Assembly (NCBI RefSeq): GCF_041146395.1
Contig: NC_091002.1
Location: 7,062,501 to 7,126,500, forward strand
From: Eulemur rufifrons
Lineage: Eukaryota; Chordata; Mammalia; Primates; Lemuridae
Reading direction: 5' to 3'
DNA length: 64,000 nucleotides
Shown here: piece by piece, positions 39,878 to 54,513 of the stretch
Numbering within the stretch: the stretch's first letter is position 1
Layout of the letters: every line of letters starts with the position of its first letter
Notes under the pieces: model-generated
Told to the model about the DNA's origin: nothing
Seen by the model: the letters and a program-made list of their open reading frames with translations, nothing else
The model's database searches: none
Made by a program: the position numbers and the translations under genes

Positions 39878-40360
39878 GTAAGAAGAGATGCTTTTTTTCC
39901 GACCAAATGTCATCATCCCTTTTCTGATATTTGAGGTCTTATGCCCTGTTGCATGAGTGGCATAGTCAGTTTATCTTAACACAGCAAATCGATGCCTTGT
40001 ATATATGTATATGGTTGTTGAAAGAATTCAGTTTAGTTCATGTTATCAGATATCAGACATAATACATGGAAAATCTTCAATGTTATAAAAGTTAGGAGGT
40101 GTTTATTTTTCCTTTTTACACTTACTAATTCTCCAGAGGGTCTTTATATGTTGGGACAATTTAAAAATTACTATTTTCCTCCAAAATACGTAGCTCAGTC
40201 CTGGGCATATAGTAGGCCTTAACAGGACCTGATTATTGATTGCTACCTTTAGTTACAGTCAGCATTTTGGGCTATGGTCATGTGCAACTGAGTGCCTTTT
40301 GAATTGCATCTTTAGGTAGAATCATTCTGTCTGTGCAGTTTTCTCCTATTGATGCTGTTG
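39878..40360. other. ADD1 intron 2, unassigned start
   Basis: No repeat named between the exon 2 donor and the first Alu of intron 2. Confidence 0.5.
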
Positions 40361-40361
40361 A

Positions 40362-40710
<349 letters not shown>

Positions 40711-40837
40711 CTTGTATTTTCTTGACTTTTTTTTTCTCTCTTCTAATCTGTTCTTGCTTTTCTCCTTTATATTTTTTGGGGGTGTCACTTGGCAGGTATT
40801 TATTGATTTTTTTTTTTTTTAAAGTGGTGTTGACTGC

Positions 40838-41520
40838 CTCATATGTACTGTTCAAGGAACTGGGGGTTTAGCAGTAAACAAGATATATAAGGCCCTAACT
40901 CTAATAGATTTTGTTTTGTTGTTATTATTTTTAAGGTATAGCTTATTATATGCAGTAAAGTATACACGTCTGAAGTGTATAGGTGGATAAATTTTGACAT
41001 ATATGTGACACCTCTTTAACCACCCTGATCAAGTCTCATTACATTCAAGTTGAAGGAGATAAACAATAAACAACCAACAGAAGTGCAATGCAGAAAGCAG
41101 CGGGATGATTGAGTGTAACAGTGGTCAGAAAAGGCCTCTCTGAGGAGGGAAGATTTAATCTGAACTCTGAATGACAGGAAGGAGCCAGCCATGCAGGGAT
41201 CAAGAAGAAAAGCATTCCAGGTGTAGGGACCAGCTAGTATGAAATTCCAAGGGTAGGGATGAGATTGATGGGCCTGAAGAGTCAAAAAGCAGCCAGTGTG
41301 GTTGAGCCTCAGAGGTGGCAGAGAGAGAGGTGCGGGGAGGTTGGAGAGGAAGGAGTAAACCCTGAAGGCTGTGTAAGCCGAGATCAGGAGTTTGTATTGC
41401 ATTCTGCAAGTAATAGAGTCATTGCAGACAGGGGAAGGACATGACAGAGTTTTAAGGAAATCGCTCTGGTTTGTTATAGAGAGAGCATTGGCTGGGGCAA
41501 GAGGGAAAACTGTCTTCCAA
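40838..41520 (+). repeat. Ancient interspersed repeat, family not assigned (copy 4)
   Basis: AAAAGGCCTCTCTGAGGAGG, AAAAGCATTCCAGGTGTAGG, GAAGGACATGACAGAG. Purine richness leaves the minus strand stop-poor, which explains the 231-codon frame there (41016-41711). Reverse-strand text (GAGAGGCCTTTTCTGACCAC) is L2-like. Confidence 0.5.
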
Positions 41521-41919
41521 ACATGAGATAGTGGCAGCTTGGCCAGGGTGGTGGGAATTGAGAGGGGAGAGGTGCTCCATTGATTTTCATTTTGTAGGTC
41601 ACGTGAATAGGACTTGCTGATGCATGGGATGGAAGAAATGAGAGGAAAAAAAAGAATCAGGCTGACATCCAGACTTTCGACGTGAGCAGTTTTCCTACAT
41701 AAAAGCAACAAGAAACTGAGTAAAAATGACTAGGGATAGAGTTAAGAAACTAAACTTACAGCACCTAGTGTGTGTCAGGCACGGTGCTGGGCACTGAGGA
41801 TACAAAGAGTGAGTAAAGCCTCTGCCTACATGTTGTTTAGAACATAATAAGCAAATGAGCACCCAAATGTTACTGGTCTAAGTGCAGCATGGGATCCTGG
41901 AACAGAGAAAGGACATAGA

Positions 41920-42093
41920 CTGATGCAATCCAAGTAACGTCTGGGATTTCATTAATAGTAATGTACCACTTGGCAGATATACCACGATAATGTAAGGTGT
42001 TAACAGTGAAGGAAACTGGGAAGTCTCCGTTCAAGTGCAGCTTTTCTGTACATCTAAAATTATTCCAAAATACAAAGTTTATTTGAAAAAAGT
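41920..42093 (+). mobile_element. Old L1-type 3' terminus, sense
   Basis: TCTGTACATCTAAAATTATT, CCAAAATACAAAGTTTATTT then A-rich tail. Confidence 0.6.
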
Positions 42094-42362
42094 TGCTGGT
42101 GCTGCAAAGGAAGTATGTACCAACATCACGTGGGTCAATTCAGGACCCAGAGTGGTTTCATAGCAACGTCATGGAGCAGGTGATGCTTAGGTAATCATTA
42201 CAGAAGTTAGGGAGGATTGTTATTTACTTGGTTTTCAAATGGGGAAACAGTACTCAGAGTAAGTACTTACCCAGCTCCTAAATGTCAAGTCCACTATTTC
42301 CATTACCATCCTTAAATTGGAAATTAAAGTTTTGCCTTAAAGGCAATTCTGTTTTGCAAACT

Positions 42363-42522
42363 AAAAATTAGCCAGGTGCAGTTGTGTGCGTCTGTAGTCC
42401 CAGCTACTTGGCAGGCTGAGCAGGAGGATCACTTGAGCCCAGGGGTTCAGGGTTATGAGCTATGAGCACGTTATTGTGCTCCAGCCTAGGCGACAGAGTG
42501 AGACCCCATCTCTTTAAAAACA
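42363..42522 (+). mobile_element. Alu right monomer, sense
   Basis: AAAAATTAGCCAGGTGCAGT to GAGACCCCATCTCTTTAAAA. Confidence 0.88.
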
Positions 42523-42779
42523 AATTCATACATACATACAAAAATATTTTATGCTTACCAGAATCTATTTTTGAACATCACTTTTAACAGCATAAAATTG
42601 GCAGCAGAATGAGGTATACTAAAAACGTGTTTTGTTTGCCTCTATGATGAATCTTTCTGTTTCCTCCTTGTACTTCACTGCTAGTAATACCAAGTACTTT
42701 TAGCTCACTTGCCTGCACTGTAGTTTGTAGCATCTCCCCTCACAGTGCCCTTCCTTTGCCTCTGTCTCACTAACCTTCA

Positions 42780-42940
42780 GTCCTGTCCCCATCCCTGGGT
42801 ACATTCTTGTTCATCCCTCAGAGCCCTTCGACATTTCCTTGAAGTCATCCCTGAGTGGAAGTAATCCTTCCTTCTGTGCACTGTGTATATCATTTGTACA
42901 TAATGGGACGATTGCAGGACTTGCTGTATACCAAACATTT
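42780..42940 (+). mobile_element. L2 fragment
   Basis: TCATCCCTCAGAGCCCTTCG, TTCCTTGAAGTCATCCCTGA. Confidence 0.6.
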
Positions 42941-42944
42941 GCTA

Positions 42945-43050
42945 AGTGATTTATTGACCTTCTTTATTTTATTTCGCTCTATACATAGGTGGCGTGACAC
43001 TATTTTATAGATAAAGAATGTGAGGCTCAAAGAGGTGAACTAACTTTTAT
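42945..43050 (-). mobile_element. MIR, antisense
   Basis: CTATTTTATAGATAAAGAAT, GTGAGGCTCAAAGAGGTGAA. Confidence 0.65.
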
Positions 43051-43189
43051 CCATTCACTTATCAAATAATTAAGTTCCTTATACATATCAAGCCCTGTCC
43101 TAAACACTAGAGATAAGGCATTAAACAAGACAGAGAAACATTTTTAAAGCACAGGTGTTGCATTTTCTGCCATCTGATTTTGTTGATAG

Positions 43190-43419
43190 ATCAGGAGAAA
43201 GATAGATGGCATAGTTTTTAGTGCCTAGAGCCAGACTGCCTGCGTTTCAGTCTTGGCTCCATCATTTAATAGCTTTGTGACTTTGGTCAAGTTTCCAAAC
43301 TTCTCCATACCTCAGTTTTTCCATCTAAAACATAGGAATGGTAATAGTACTGCTTACCTCTTAGCGTTGCTATGAAGATCAAGTGAATGAATATATGTAA
43401 AGCTCTTTGCATAGCATCT
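43190..43419 (+). mobile_element. MIR, sense
   Basis: GAGCCAGACTGCCTGCGTTT, AGCTTTGTGACTTTGGTCAA, CCTCAGTTTTTCCATCTAAA, AAAGCTCTTTGCATAGCATC. Confidence 0.92.
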
Positions 43420-43421
43420 GG

Positions 43422-43606
43422 GCTGGACACAGCGGCTTACACCTATAATCCCAGCACATTGGGAGACCAAGGAAGGAGGATTGCTTGAGGCCAGGAGTTT
43501 GAGGTTAGTGAGCTATGATCATGGCACTGCACTCCAGCCTCAGTGACAGATGGAGACCCTGTCTATACAAACAAACAAACAATAAAAAAGAAAGAAACAA
43601 AAAAGA
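43422..43606 (+). mobile_element. Alu with central deletion, sense
   Basis: GCTGGACACAGCGGCTTACA runs from the left arm straight into a right-arm end (ATGGCACTGCACTCCAGCCT). ATAGCATCTGG before and ATAGCATCTAG after form its target duplication, inside the MIR. Confidence 0.9.
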
Positions 43607-43639
43607 ATAGCATCTAGAGCATAGTAATTCTTTTTAATT

Positions 43640-44120
43640 CTTTTTACTTTAGGTTAATGGTGGAGTGGAGAAAGAGAGGGTTCTTAGAGAAGACTGCAAG
43701 GTTTTAGGCCTGAGCTATTGGAAACAAGTTAGCATTAACTGAGGAGATGTGGAAGACTAGGGGAGGAGCAGGTGTGGTGGGAGGGAAACTCAGGAGTTCC
43801 AGTTTTAGAATCTCCAACAGAAGTTGGATTTCTTTGTTTGGAATTTAGGGAGAGATCTATCTAGGCAAAGATCCCAACTTGGGAATCCTCAGTACATCAG
43901 TGTGTGTAGATGAGCTCACCAAGGGATTGAGTGTTGGTATAGAAGAGGACTGTACTCTTGGACAATGAGACATTTATATTTTGAGAGAGGAGGAAGAACT
44001 AGCAAAAGCCTGAGAAGGAGCAGATAATGACGTCAGAAGAAAATCAGGAGAAGCCAAGTAAAGAAAGTCATTCCACAGGAGGAAGAGGCCAGCTGTGTCA
44101 AGTGGTAACGACAGGCCAGG
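43640..44120 (+). repeat. Ancient interspersed repeat, family not assigned (copy 5)
   Basis: AGACTGCAAGGTTTTAGGCC, AACTGAGGAGATGTGGAAGA, ACTCAGGAGTTCCAGTTTTA, AGCCTGAGAAGGAGCAGATA. This part corresponds to a region missing from copy 1; related sequence (TCCTGGGGCACCTCAACACT) also lies at 18400-18500. Confidence 0.5.
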
Positions 44121-46345
44121 AAAGTGAAGACTAGTCTGTTGGATTTAACAGTGTGTGGGTCTTTGGTGATCTTGAGGAACATGGCAGATGGGAGTAAAAG
44201 GCAGATTCAGTGGACTCAAAAGAAAATATGAGGAGAGGAATCAGAGACAGCAAAAATAGGCTGTTCTTTTGAGGCCTTTTGCTTATTTCTGTGCAAAGAA
44301 GCAGTAGTTGGAGAGGGATGTAAGATTGAAAAGATAATTTTTCCTGTAAGATGGATGAAATGATAGTGTATTTGCATGCTGATGGGAATATCCAATAGAG
44401 AGAGAAAATCTGATGACCCAGGAGATGGCACCAGGTTCCTGAGTAGGCAAGGGGGTGGCGATGGGGTAGGATCCAGCACACAGGTGGAGGGGTTGATTTT
44501 GGAGATAGGAAGGCAGACTCTGTGGGCACAGATGCCAATAGTTGGGTAAATTTGAGAGGGAACTTGGGAAAGTTCTCTTCTTTTTTTTTTTTGGCAATTT
44601 GTTAGAAACACACAGAATTATTTCCTTATCTCAAGGTGGCTTCCCCTCCCCACCTGGAACACTCCATACCTCTCAGCAGCTCCCTGCTCTCCCAGGAGCC
44701 CATGCAAGCGAGGGGTCCTGAAGCTTAAGATCCATTAGTTTCACGTAAACCTGCCACCTACCATCTGGTCTGAGTGGACCTTCCAGGCTAACTAGCATGT
44801 CATGTATCTCTGTGTCCCTTGTATCCACCTCAGGACCTGGCCCTAGGTGTTGCTTGGAAGGTGTTGCGGACTGAAAATTTTGAGTCCTGAAGGCTCCTCA
44901 GTTTGATCTAAGGACACAAACAGTTTCAAGATTGGTGTGACAAGGCTGAATGAAAGAAAACAAAGTGGTGTGACTGGGAGTGGATTCCTCCCTTCTGCTG
45001 GTGAAGGCACAACATTTGACTTCGACATAGCCGGATGTAAAGCCCTGCTCAGGGCCACGTTCCAACGGCTGCCTTCTCTCCTACTGGCCAGCCTACTCCG
45101 GGGAGAGCAGAGAGGGCCTTGTGAAACTTGATTAGCTCATGTTCTCATTTTGGGGACACAATAGAAGGTAGAGTGTAGAAGACCCTCAAACTTGAGAAAG
45201 TTTTTTTTCTGACAGGTTCTCTATTCACAGTGAAATGGCAGGGGGAGTCATCCATTGAGAATGGGCACAGGGAGTAGTATAGCAGGTTGGAGGAGAGAGA
45301 CATGTGAAGAGTAGGAGAGGGAACGGGCAAGGAAAGTGTAGTATGGTCGCTGGGTTCAGGTGAGGGGTACACTTGAGGTCTGTGGTCATGAAGTTACAGT
45401 GAGGCAGGCAGCGCGTTGTGTGGGCTGGTCTTTGTTTTTCCCTTCCAGCCACTTGGTATAGCATGAGTAGAAGGGAGGAAGAGTTGAATTTAACCAGGGT
45501 TTTGCCAGGTGAAGTGGTAGAGTTGAAGGTATAAGCAAGGGAATGGTTACAGTGTTATCATTGCAGTGGATCTAAGCCAGATGAAAGAGGTCAGGACAGA
45601 GCGGGTAAGGGGGGTGGTCAGAAGGGTTTTTAAAGGGTCACGAATAGACGGCAAATAGAGTGAGCTGGACGCCAGATTGGGGTGGTTGGAGAGCACGTAC
45701 TTGGCTTTGGGATTGAAGAGGGGCACGGTTACTAGGAATGAACAGGTCTAGGGCTTGACCATGGAAGTGGGAGACTGAGGTAAGTTGGATAGACAGCAGA
45801 GTCATCAGAGGAGAGGAAGTCTAGAAGCTGAGAGGTGAGGATGTGGATGTTGAACCATCAGGAGTTATGGTCAAAGTAGCACACATGGTCGTTAGGCTGG
45901 TGGCTAGAGCCAGATGCTGGGGTCCAGATGGGTGGCCCTAGGCGCTCACTCATCACTGCTGAGCTCAGCTCTGTGCTGTGCATCCTTACTGCATATAGAG
46001 GTCATCTGGAATGCTGTTGATGCATAAGGCTCCTGTACTGTGGTTTCTTTTAGTGATTTCCTTGCTAAGCTTTAAGTTCCATCTTATCATTTGCACATTC
46101 TTAGTGCCTAAAACAGTCCCTCGTACTTAGTAGTGTGTGTTGAATTAGGCTTTCCATAGATAAGTACGTGGATTTGAAAACCATTGAAATGGATTGCTTG
46201 AATTTTCAGACTGAGAATGGGTGAGGGCAGGAAGCTTGTTTAATTCAGCTTTTGTATCCCCTGTGACCAGCATTGTCTGTGATGTTTAGTAGACACCGTC
46301 TGTCTCTTTATCTATATTTATCTTTATCTGTGCATATTTTTTATA
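44121..46345. other. Purine-rich intron, unassigned
   Basis: Strong plus-strand purine bias (AGG/GGA-rich) through about 45850 leaves several stop-poor minus frames of 70-135 codons that overlap in all three frames; none has a recognisable domain. L2-like ends near 46080-46150. Confidence 0.45.
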
Positions 46346-46351
46346 TATACA

Positions 46352-46520
46352 GCTGGGCGTGGTGGTGCACACCTGTAGTCTCAGCTACTCAGGAGGCTGA
46401 GCTGGGAGGATCACTTGAGCCCAGGAGTTCGAAGTTGCAGTGAGATGTGATTGGGCCACCGCATTCTAGCCTGGGTGACAAGGCAAGACCCTGTCTCAAA
46501 AAAGTAAAATAGAAAAACAA
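46352..46520 (+). mobile_element. Alu right monomer, sense
   Basis: AGCTGGGCGTGGTGGTGCAC to CCTGTCTCAAAAAAG. Confidence 0.9.
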
Positions 46521-47159
46521 AAAATCTATGTATCAGTGCATTGTGCATTGATAACAAAGATGGCTAAATAATCACGTTTTGGTAATTTTTTTTATTTCTG
46601 GCTTACAGTCAAAGCATCTCCCAGCTTTTCCCTTCCTCATAGACTACCGCAGAATATGATTTGTGACATTATTTATCATGATTTGGTAGACACAGGCTCC
46701 TCAGAGGGCTCTTGACTGACATTCTTTTCTACGATTGAGTTAACAGCAATATATTTGTTTGTTGTATGCCTCTCCCAAGTGATAGGTATACTTAGACTGT
46801 CCCTTGGCAATATCCTGCAATATCTTTTCAACTCAAGCAATGGAAAACTAGGAATAAGTTTAATATGGAATCATCCAGAGTCCTGGAGCACGTATAATCA
46901 GACATGGATCATCATCCAGTGAACCCATATTTTCATATTAAGAGATCACTCATAACTGTTTGACAAGGAGATACATATTTCTTTGTTGGATATGTGAAAA
47001 AATTATTTTAGGATAGTTTGGGGAAACTATAAATTATCTTTTTTGTTGCAATAGTGACTTTATATTAAAATCTCCATCAATCTAATTGGACTTCTTTTGC
47101 CTAATTTAGGATTATTTGATAAAAGATGGATGTTTTAGGGTTCCTTTTTTTCACTTTTA
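46521..47159. other. Intron 2, nothing recognised
   Basis: AT-rich, no feature supported. Confidence 0.5.
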
Positions 47160-47690
47160 AAAAGTAATTTGAAACATATTTTGAAGAAAATACTGAAAAG
47201 CACAAATTTGAATATGAAACTTAGTATTTCTGTCACTGAGAATTATAATTAATATCTTGATGTATTTACTTTTAATCTTTTTCTATTCTTAGATATGTAT
47301 TCACTCTTATAAAAAACTGTTTATATTGCTTTATAACATTTTTTACTCAAGAATATATCAAGAGCAATCTTATGCCATTTAATTTTTGGGGGGTTTTCAT
47401 GTTGAATGCATGCATAGAATGCCCAGTGTATTTAATCAGTCCTCTGCTGTGTGAAATGTAGGATGTTTTTTCCTTTTATCAGTAATTCTGGAATGAACAT
47501 CCTAATAAATAAATCTTTTAGCACATTCTGGTTATTTCCTTAAAATAAATTCCTAGAAATAGAATTCCTCTTAACAGTTTTAAGTGTTTATATTGTTAAA
47601 TTACTTTCCGGAAAAGAACGTATGAGTTTATACTCCCAACACTAATGTATGAGAATATCCACTTGCCTGTTCAACACTGAATGAAAACAA
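47160..47690 (-). mobile_element. Old L1 3' part, antisense
   Basis: TCTGGAATGAACATCCTAAT, AAATTCCTAGAAATAGAATT, TATACTCCCAACACTAATGT; ends about 100 bases before exon 3. Confidence 0.65.
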
Positions 47691-47784
47691 AAAATTGGTC
47701 TTTGCAATAGCTTCTTCTCTCTCCCAGCACCCCAAGGAATAGAAAAGAAATGGTTTCTCACTGTTTTAATATGCCTTTTATTAG

Positions 47785-47947
47785 GCTTTCTGTGAAGAAC
47801 TGGAATCAATGATACAGGAACAATTTAAGAAGGGGAAGAATCCCACAGGCCTATTGGCATTACAGCAGATTGCAGATTTTATGACCACGAATGTACCGAA
47901 TGTCTACCCAGCAGCTCCACAAGGAGGGATGGCTGCCTTAAACATGA
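47785..47947 (+). CDS. ADD1: ADD1 exon 3: residues 66-119 plus one base of codon 120
   Basis: The second coding exon of alpha-adducin begins [20 protein letters not shown] and ends near GGMAALNM. The acceptor is ccttttattag at 47784; the donor is gtgagtag right after ATGA, leaving the frame in phase 1. The 163-nt length keeps the frame with both neighbours: 195+163 leaves one base, which joins GT from the next exon to make serine. It covers the helical region ahead of the aldolase-like head domain, which in adducin takes part in oligomerisation. No frameshift or stop is present. Confidence 0.97.
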
Positions 47948-48144
47948 GTGAGTAGTTCTTGACTTTTTATATATGCTCTGCAATTTCCCAGGTAAAATTT
48001 CTTGAAGAATGCTCATGTGAAATAGATAGGCATGCAACTGTCTAATACACAGAGTTGAGTATTTTGAAAGTTAATGTGTTTTATAGTAAAAGATAGGCTG
48101 TAAATCTAAAAATGTCTTGAATGTAGAGGGCTCCTTTTTTATAA

Positions 48145-49310
<1,166 letters not shown>

Positions 49311-49517
49311 TCTCTACAAAAAATAGAAAAATTAGCTGGGCATGGTGGTGTGTGCTTCTAGTCCGTACTGAGGAGTCTGAGGCAGGAGCATCGCTTGAAC
49401 CCAGAAGTTTGAGGTTGCAGTGAGCTCTGATGATGCTGCTGCACTCTAGCTAGGGCGACAGAGTAACACCCTGTCTCAAAAAAACAAACAAACAAAAAAA
49501 AAAAAAAAAAAAAAAAC
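49311..49517 (+). mobile_element. Alu right monomer, sense
   Basis: CTCTACAAAAAATAGAAAAA, TTAGCTGGGCATGGTGGTGT, long poly(A) with (CAAA)n. Confidence 0.9.
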
Positions 49518-49577
49518 AAGAAAAGAAAAGATTTATCAGTTCCTTGTCCTATCCCCCTGCCGCTGCCGCCATTGCCC

Positions 49578-49788
49578 TTTTTTTTTTTGGAGATAGGATC
49601 TTGTTGCTCTGTGGTCCAGGGTAGAGTGCAGGGGCATCATAGTAGCACTGCAACCTCAAACGCCTGGGCTCAAGCTGTCTTCCCTCCTTGGCCTCCCAAG
49701 TAGCTGGGACTACAGGCGTGTATGATGACACCCAGCTAATTTTTCCATTTTTAGTTCAGAAGGCTCTCACTCTTGCTCAGACTGAGAA
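49578..49788 (-). mobile_element. Alu fragment, antisense
   Basis: Poly(T), GGAGATAGGATCTTGTTGCT, TGACACCCAGCTAATTTTTC, then part of the second arm (CTCACTCTTGCTCAGACTGA). Confidence 0.88.
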
Positions 49789-51178
49789 CCACTGTCTTGA
49801 CTTGTATAGTATTCATTCCCTGCTTTTCTTTATAGTTTTATTACCAAAATAATCATCCCTGAATATTATGGCTTAGTTTTTGTCTATTTTTACTTAACGT
49901 CTCTTAAACCTTTTCTAAACCAGAAGTTACCCCCCATTGTTCTTTTTTCCCCTTACATTTTAAATTTGAAGAAAATGGGTCTGTTGACTTACAGAGTTTC
50001 CTACAGTCTGATTTTTGCTGATTCCATTTGCATGGTGCTGCTAGCATGTTCTTTTGTCTTCTGTATTTACAGTAAATTGGCACTTGGATCTAGAAGCTTG
50101 ACTGTCCTTTAGTTCAGTTTTTTGGCAAGACTACATCATAGGCAATACTGTGTTCTGGCAAGAGGCACATAAGCTGGTTGCTTCGTTTTGTGGTGTTAGG
50201 AGCCACTGATGCTCAATGCCTAGATCTAGTAACTTAATAAGGATTCCAAGATGATGATATTTTAATTCTATCATTCCTTCTATATTTATTAGCTAAAATA
50301 TTTCCATAAGGGGAAACTTCCCCTCAAATCCTTTGGTTACCCTGTGGTACAGGAAAGGCAGGATCCTTTTTCAAAATAATAAACTGGTTTCCAACTATTC
50401 TTCAAAGGTGACCAATTAGTTTGTATTTTTTTAGTATCATTTGATTTCATAGATTTAAATACAGTTAATATGTTTCAAATCATTGCAGTTACTCTCCTTT
50501 TTGCTGCTCAAATTTTTCCGTTTTTGACAAGTGGGAGCGTCTTGAGGTTGACTCCAGAACCTCGAAGTTTTTGTAGCCTCCTTGCTATCTCCCATGGAGA
50601 AATGTTCTAGACTCATTTTGTACATTTCCTCCTTCAGATCTGGAATCAGCCATTTCTCTAAGAAACCTTGATTTCTTTTTGTGGGAAATGTAATTTTATT
50701 TTGGGTACTAGGAATGCTCATTGCTGCTGGGTTGTTCATTCTTTCTAGATCTTTTTTGTGGATGGAATTAGGAAATATATATTACCTCATGAGTTTATAC
50801 TGATACTTCCAATTAAAATTTTGTACTAAGGGTTTTTTACTAAACCACATCTAAAGTTTGTTCTCCTTCTTTTCACACCAAATTCTGTTTCTCAAGGACA
50901 CTCAATGACAAAACCATAATACTACATAGTTAATCATTTGTTTTTTCCCAAATTACTACACACAATACTAATAATTTACCAATACTATATTATTTCTCCA
51001 TTCTCTCCTATTTTAAAATCGTTGTGCACTTATGTCACCAGAGCACATAACTGTCACATGGTATTATTTCCCCCCTTATAACACTCATTTAGTGCTATCA
51101 TTAGTAGCTTAATTCTTTAATATATACTTAATGCTTACCACCAGTCCTTATGTCAGTGTTTTCCAAGTCATTTTAGTT
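49789..51178. other. Intron 3, nothing recognised
   Basis: About 1.4 kb of AT-rich sequence; a 94-codon minus frame (50455-50739) has no known domain. Confidence 0.45.
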
Positions 51179-51194
51179 GTCTGAAGTTTTTTTT

Positions 51195-51356
51195 TTTTTT
51201 TAATTAATTTTTTTTTCCTCTAATTTCTTTCTATTTTTAGTAGAGACGGGATCTCGATCTTGCTCAGGCTGGCCTTGAACTCCTGAGCTCAAGTGATCCT
51301 CCCGCCTCGGCCTCCCAGAGTGCTAGGATTATAGGCGTGAGCCACCGTGCCCAGCC
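51195..51356 (-). mobile_element. Lemur-type Alu, left monomer only, with TSD
   Basis: In element sense: GGCTGGGCACGGTGGCTCAC through CTACTAAAAATAGAAAGAAA, then directly into an A-rich tail. TGTCTGAAGTTTTTTT at 51179-51194 and 51357-51372 flanks it, so this monomer inserted on its own. Confidence 0.92.
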
Positions 51357-51484
51357 TGTCTGAAGTTTTTTTATAGTAGATTTCTCAGAAAACACTTGTG
51401 GGAATGGTATTCTGTGAGTTCTTGCCTGCTGTGGCTTTTATATGTCATTTAATTTGGTTTGGTTAGTTTGAGTATAAAATCCCT

Positions 51485-52640
<1,156 letters not shown>

Positions 52641-53004
52641 AGTGTGAGACTTTGACCTGAAACAAATTTTGGTTGGTTAGTTTGGAAAATTTGTAGGGAT
52701 TAAAGTGTGCAGAACTCTTCTTGGTTTCAGCTCCTGTTCTCAGGTTGACCCTTTGAGCTTTCCAGTGAGTTCTTGTTGGTTCTTTGGGGGATCTCAAGTC
52801 TGAAATGATCTGTGGCTTTTCTCAGTGTCTTCCTACACAGATGATACTACTCACTCTGCCTTTGTTATCCCTATCCACTTATATTTTCAGTTTTGTGGGT
52901 CTACCTTGTTAGTGTTGTTGTGGATATCATCCTTGGGTTTTTGGTTTAGCTAAAGTCAAAACTAGACCCTAGTTACTCTAGTTAACTTTTAAAAATGTTT
53001 TGTA

Positions 53005-53038
53005 AAAAAAAAAAAATAATATATATATATATATATAT
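53005..53038 (+). repeat. A-rich/(AT)n tract
   Basis: Poly(A), then about ten AT dinucleotides, at the tail side of the antisense Alu that follows. Confidence 0.9.
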
Positions 53039-53200
53039 TTAAAACGATGGAGTCTTGCTATATCCCTCAGGCTGGAGTGCACTGGCTATTCACATGCTGA
53101 TTGTAGCATACTATAACCTTGAACTCCTGGACTCAAGCGATCTGCCCACCTCAGCCTTCCAAGTAGCTGGGACTACAGGCACAAACCACCTCACCCTGCT
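53039..53200 (-). mobile_element. Alu monomer, antisense
   Basis: GATGGAGTCTTGCTATATCC, GTAGCTGGGACTACAGGCAC, ends CCTCACCCTGCT. Confidence 0.85.
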
Positions 53201-53312
53201 TCTAGTTTTTGTCAAGGTTGGGAGAAGGATTTAGGAAGATCTAAAAACTATGCTTTCACTTCCACTGTCTTCTGAAAATCTTCTAAAAAACAATTTTTAA
53301 AAATTAAAAATC

Positions 53313-53595
53313 TGGGCCAACGATGGTGGCTCACACCTGTAATCCCAGCACTTTGGGAGGCTGAGGCAGGAGGGTCATTTGAAGCCAGGAGTTAGAGACC
53401 AGCCTCTTCAACATAGTGAGACTTTGTCTCTACAAAAAAAATTTTCTTTTTTAAATTAGTTGAGTATGGTAGCACACATCTGTAGTCATAGCTGCTCGGG
53501 AGGATCGCCTGAGCCCAGGAGTTCAAGGTCACAGTGAGCTATGATCATGCCACTGCACTCCAGCTGGGCAGCAGAGACTCTATTTCTAAAATGAA
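53313..53595 (+). mobile_element. Alu, sense
   Basis: GGGCCAACGATGGTGGCTCA to AGAGACTCTATTTCTAAAAT; right arm shortened. Confidence 0.9.
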
Positions 53596-54039
53596 TGAAT
53601 CAAATATAGCAATATAGAAAGAGGATAATATGTCATGATCGAGTGGGGTGATGCAGTTAAACACTTTTTCTTCCTTTCCAATATTTTTTTCCTTGCCTTA
53701 TTGCATTGGATAGAACCCTCAGTGCAATATTCAGTAAGAGTGGAAGAATTTACATCCTTGCATTGTTCTCAGTCTTAGGAGGAAAACATTCAGTCTTTCA
53801 TCATTATGCTTGATGTCAGTGGTAGATTTTTTAAGATACGCTTTATCAAGTTGAGACATTCTCTTCTATTCCTAATTTGTTGAGAGCTTTCTTCTGAATG
53901 AATGTTGAATTTTGTGAAATGCTGCTTCTCCGTCTATTAAAATGATCACTTTTTTTCCTTTAGTTTGATATGGTGAATTATGTTGATTGGTTTTCGAATG
54001 CTGAACTAACCTTTCATTCTAGAGATAAATCCTATTGTT

Positions 54040-54084
54040 ATGATTTTAAAAAAATCATATAAAAAAAGCAATATATATATTGCT
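54040..54084. other. Two adjacent perfect inverted repeats
   Basis: ATGATTTT-AAA-AAAATCAT (54040-54058), then the 18-bp palindrome AGCAATATATATATTGCT (54067-54084), within antisense L1 where I would not expect them. Confidence 0.85.
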
Positions 54085-54513
54085 GGATTATTTGCTAAAA
54101 TTTCATTAATTACTTTTTAGTCTATATTCATGAGAGATATCGGTCTGTTTTTTTCTTGTAATGTCTTATACTATAATATCTGTCTTTGTGTGGTTTTGGT
54201 ATCAAGGTAGTCCTAGGCCTCATAGAATGAGTTAGAAAGTATCCTGACAGAGTATATCGAATTTTCTGGAAGAGTTTATATAAAATTGGTATTATTTCTT
54301 CCTTAAATATTTTACAGTTAAGTCATCTGAGCCTAGAGTTTTCTTTGTGGGAATGTTTTTAACTGTAATTTTAGCTTAATAGAAATAGGGCAATGCAGGA
54401 TATCTATTTCTTCTGGAGTGAACTTCAGTAGCTTGTTACCTTTCAAAGGATTTGTCTGTTTCATCTAAGTTAAAAAAATTGGCTGGCATAGTTGTTCATA
54501 TTATCCCTTTATT

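Noticed and set aside
39878..39934. In-frame extension of ADD1 exon 2 past the donor
   Set aside because: The GTAAGAAG donor and the perfect join to AFCEEL in exon 3 show this is intron; the extra residues have no adducin similarity.
41016..41711. 231-codon minus-strand open frame, the longest in the window
   Set aside because: It lies entirely antisense to a purine-rich ancient repeat, which is poor in minus-strand stops. It has no recognisable domain, and similar shorter frames occur over other copies of the same repeat.
44131..44611. Three overlapping minus-strand frames of 104-135 codons
   Set aside because: Openness in all three frames of one strand at once reflects base composition (plus-strand purine bias), not coding.
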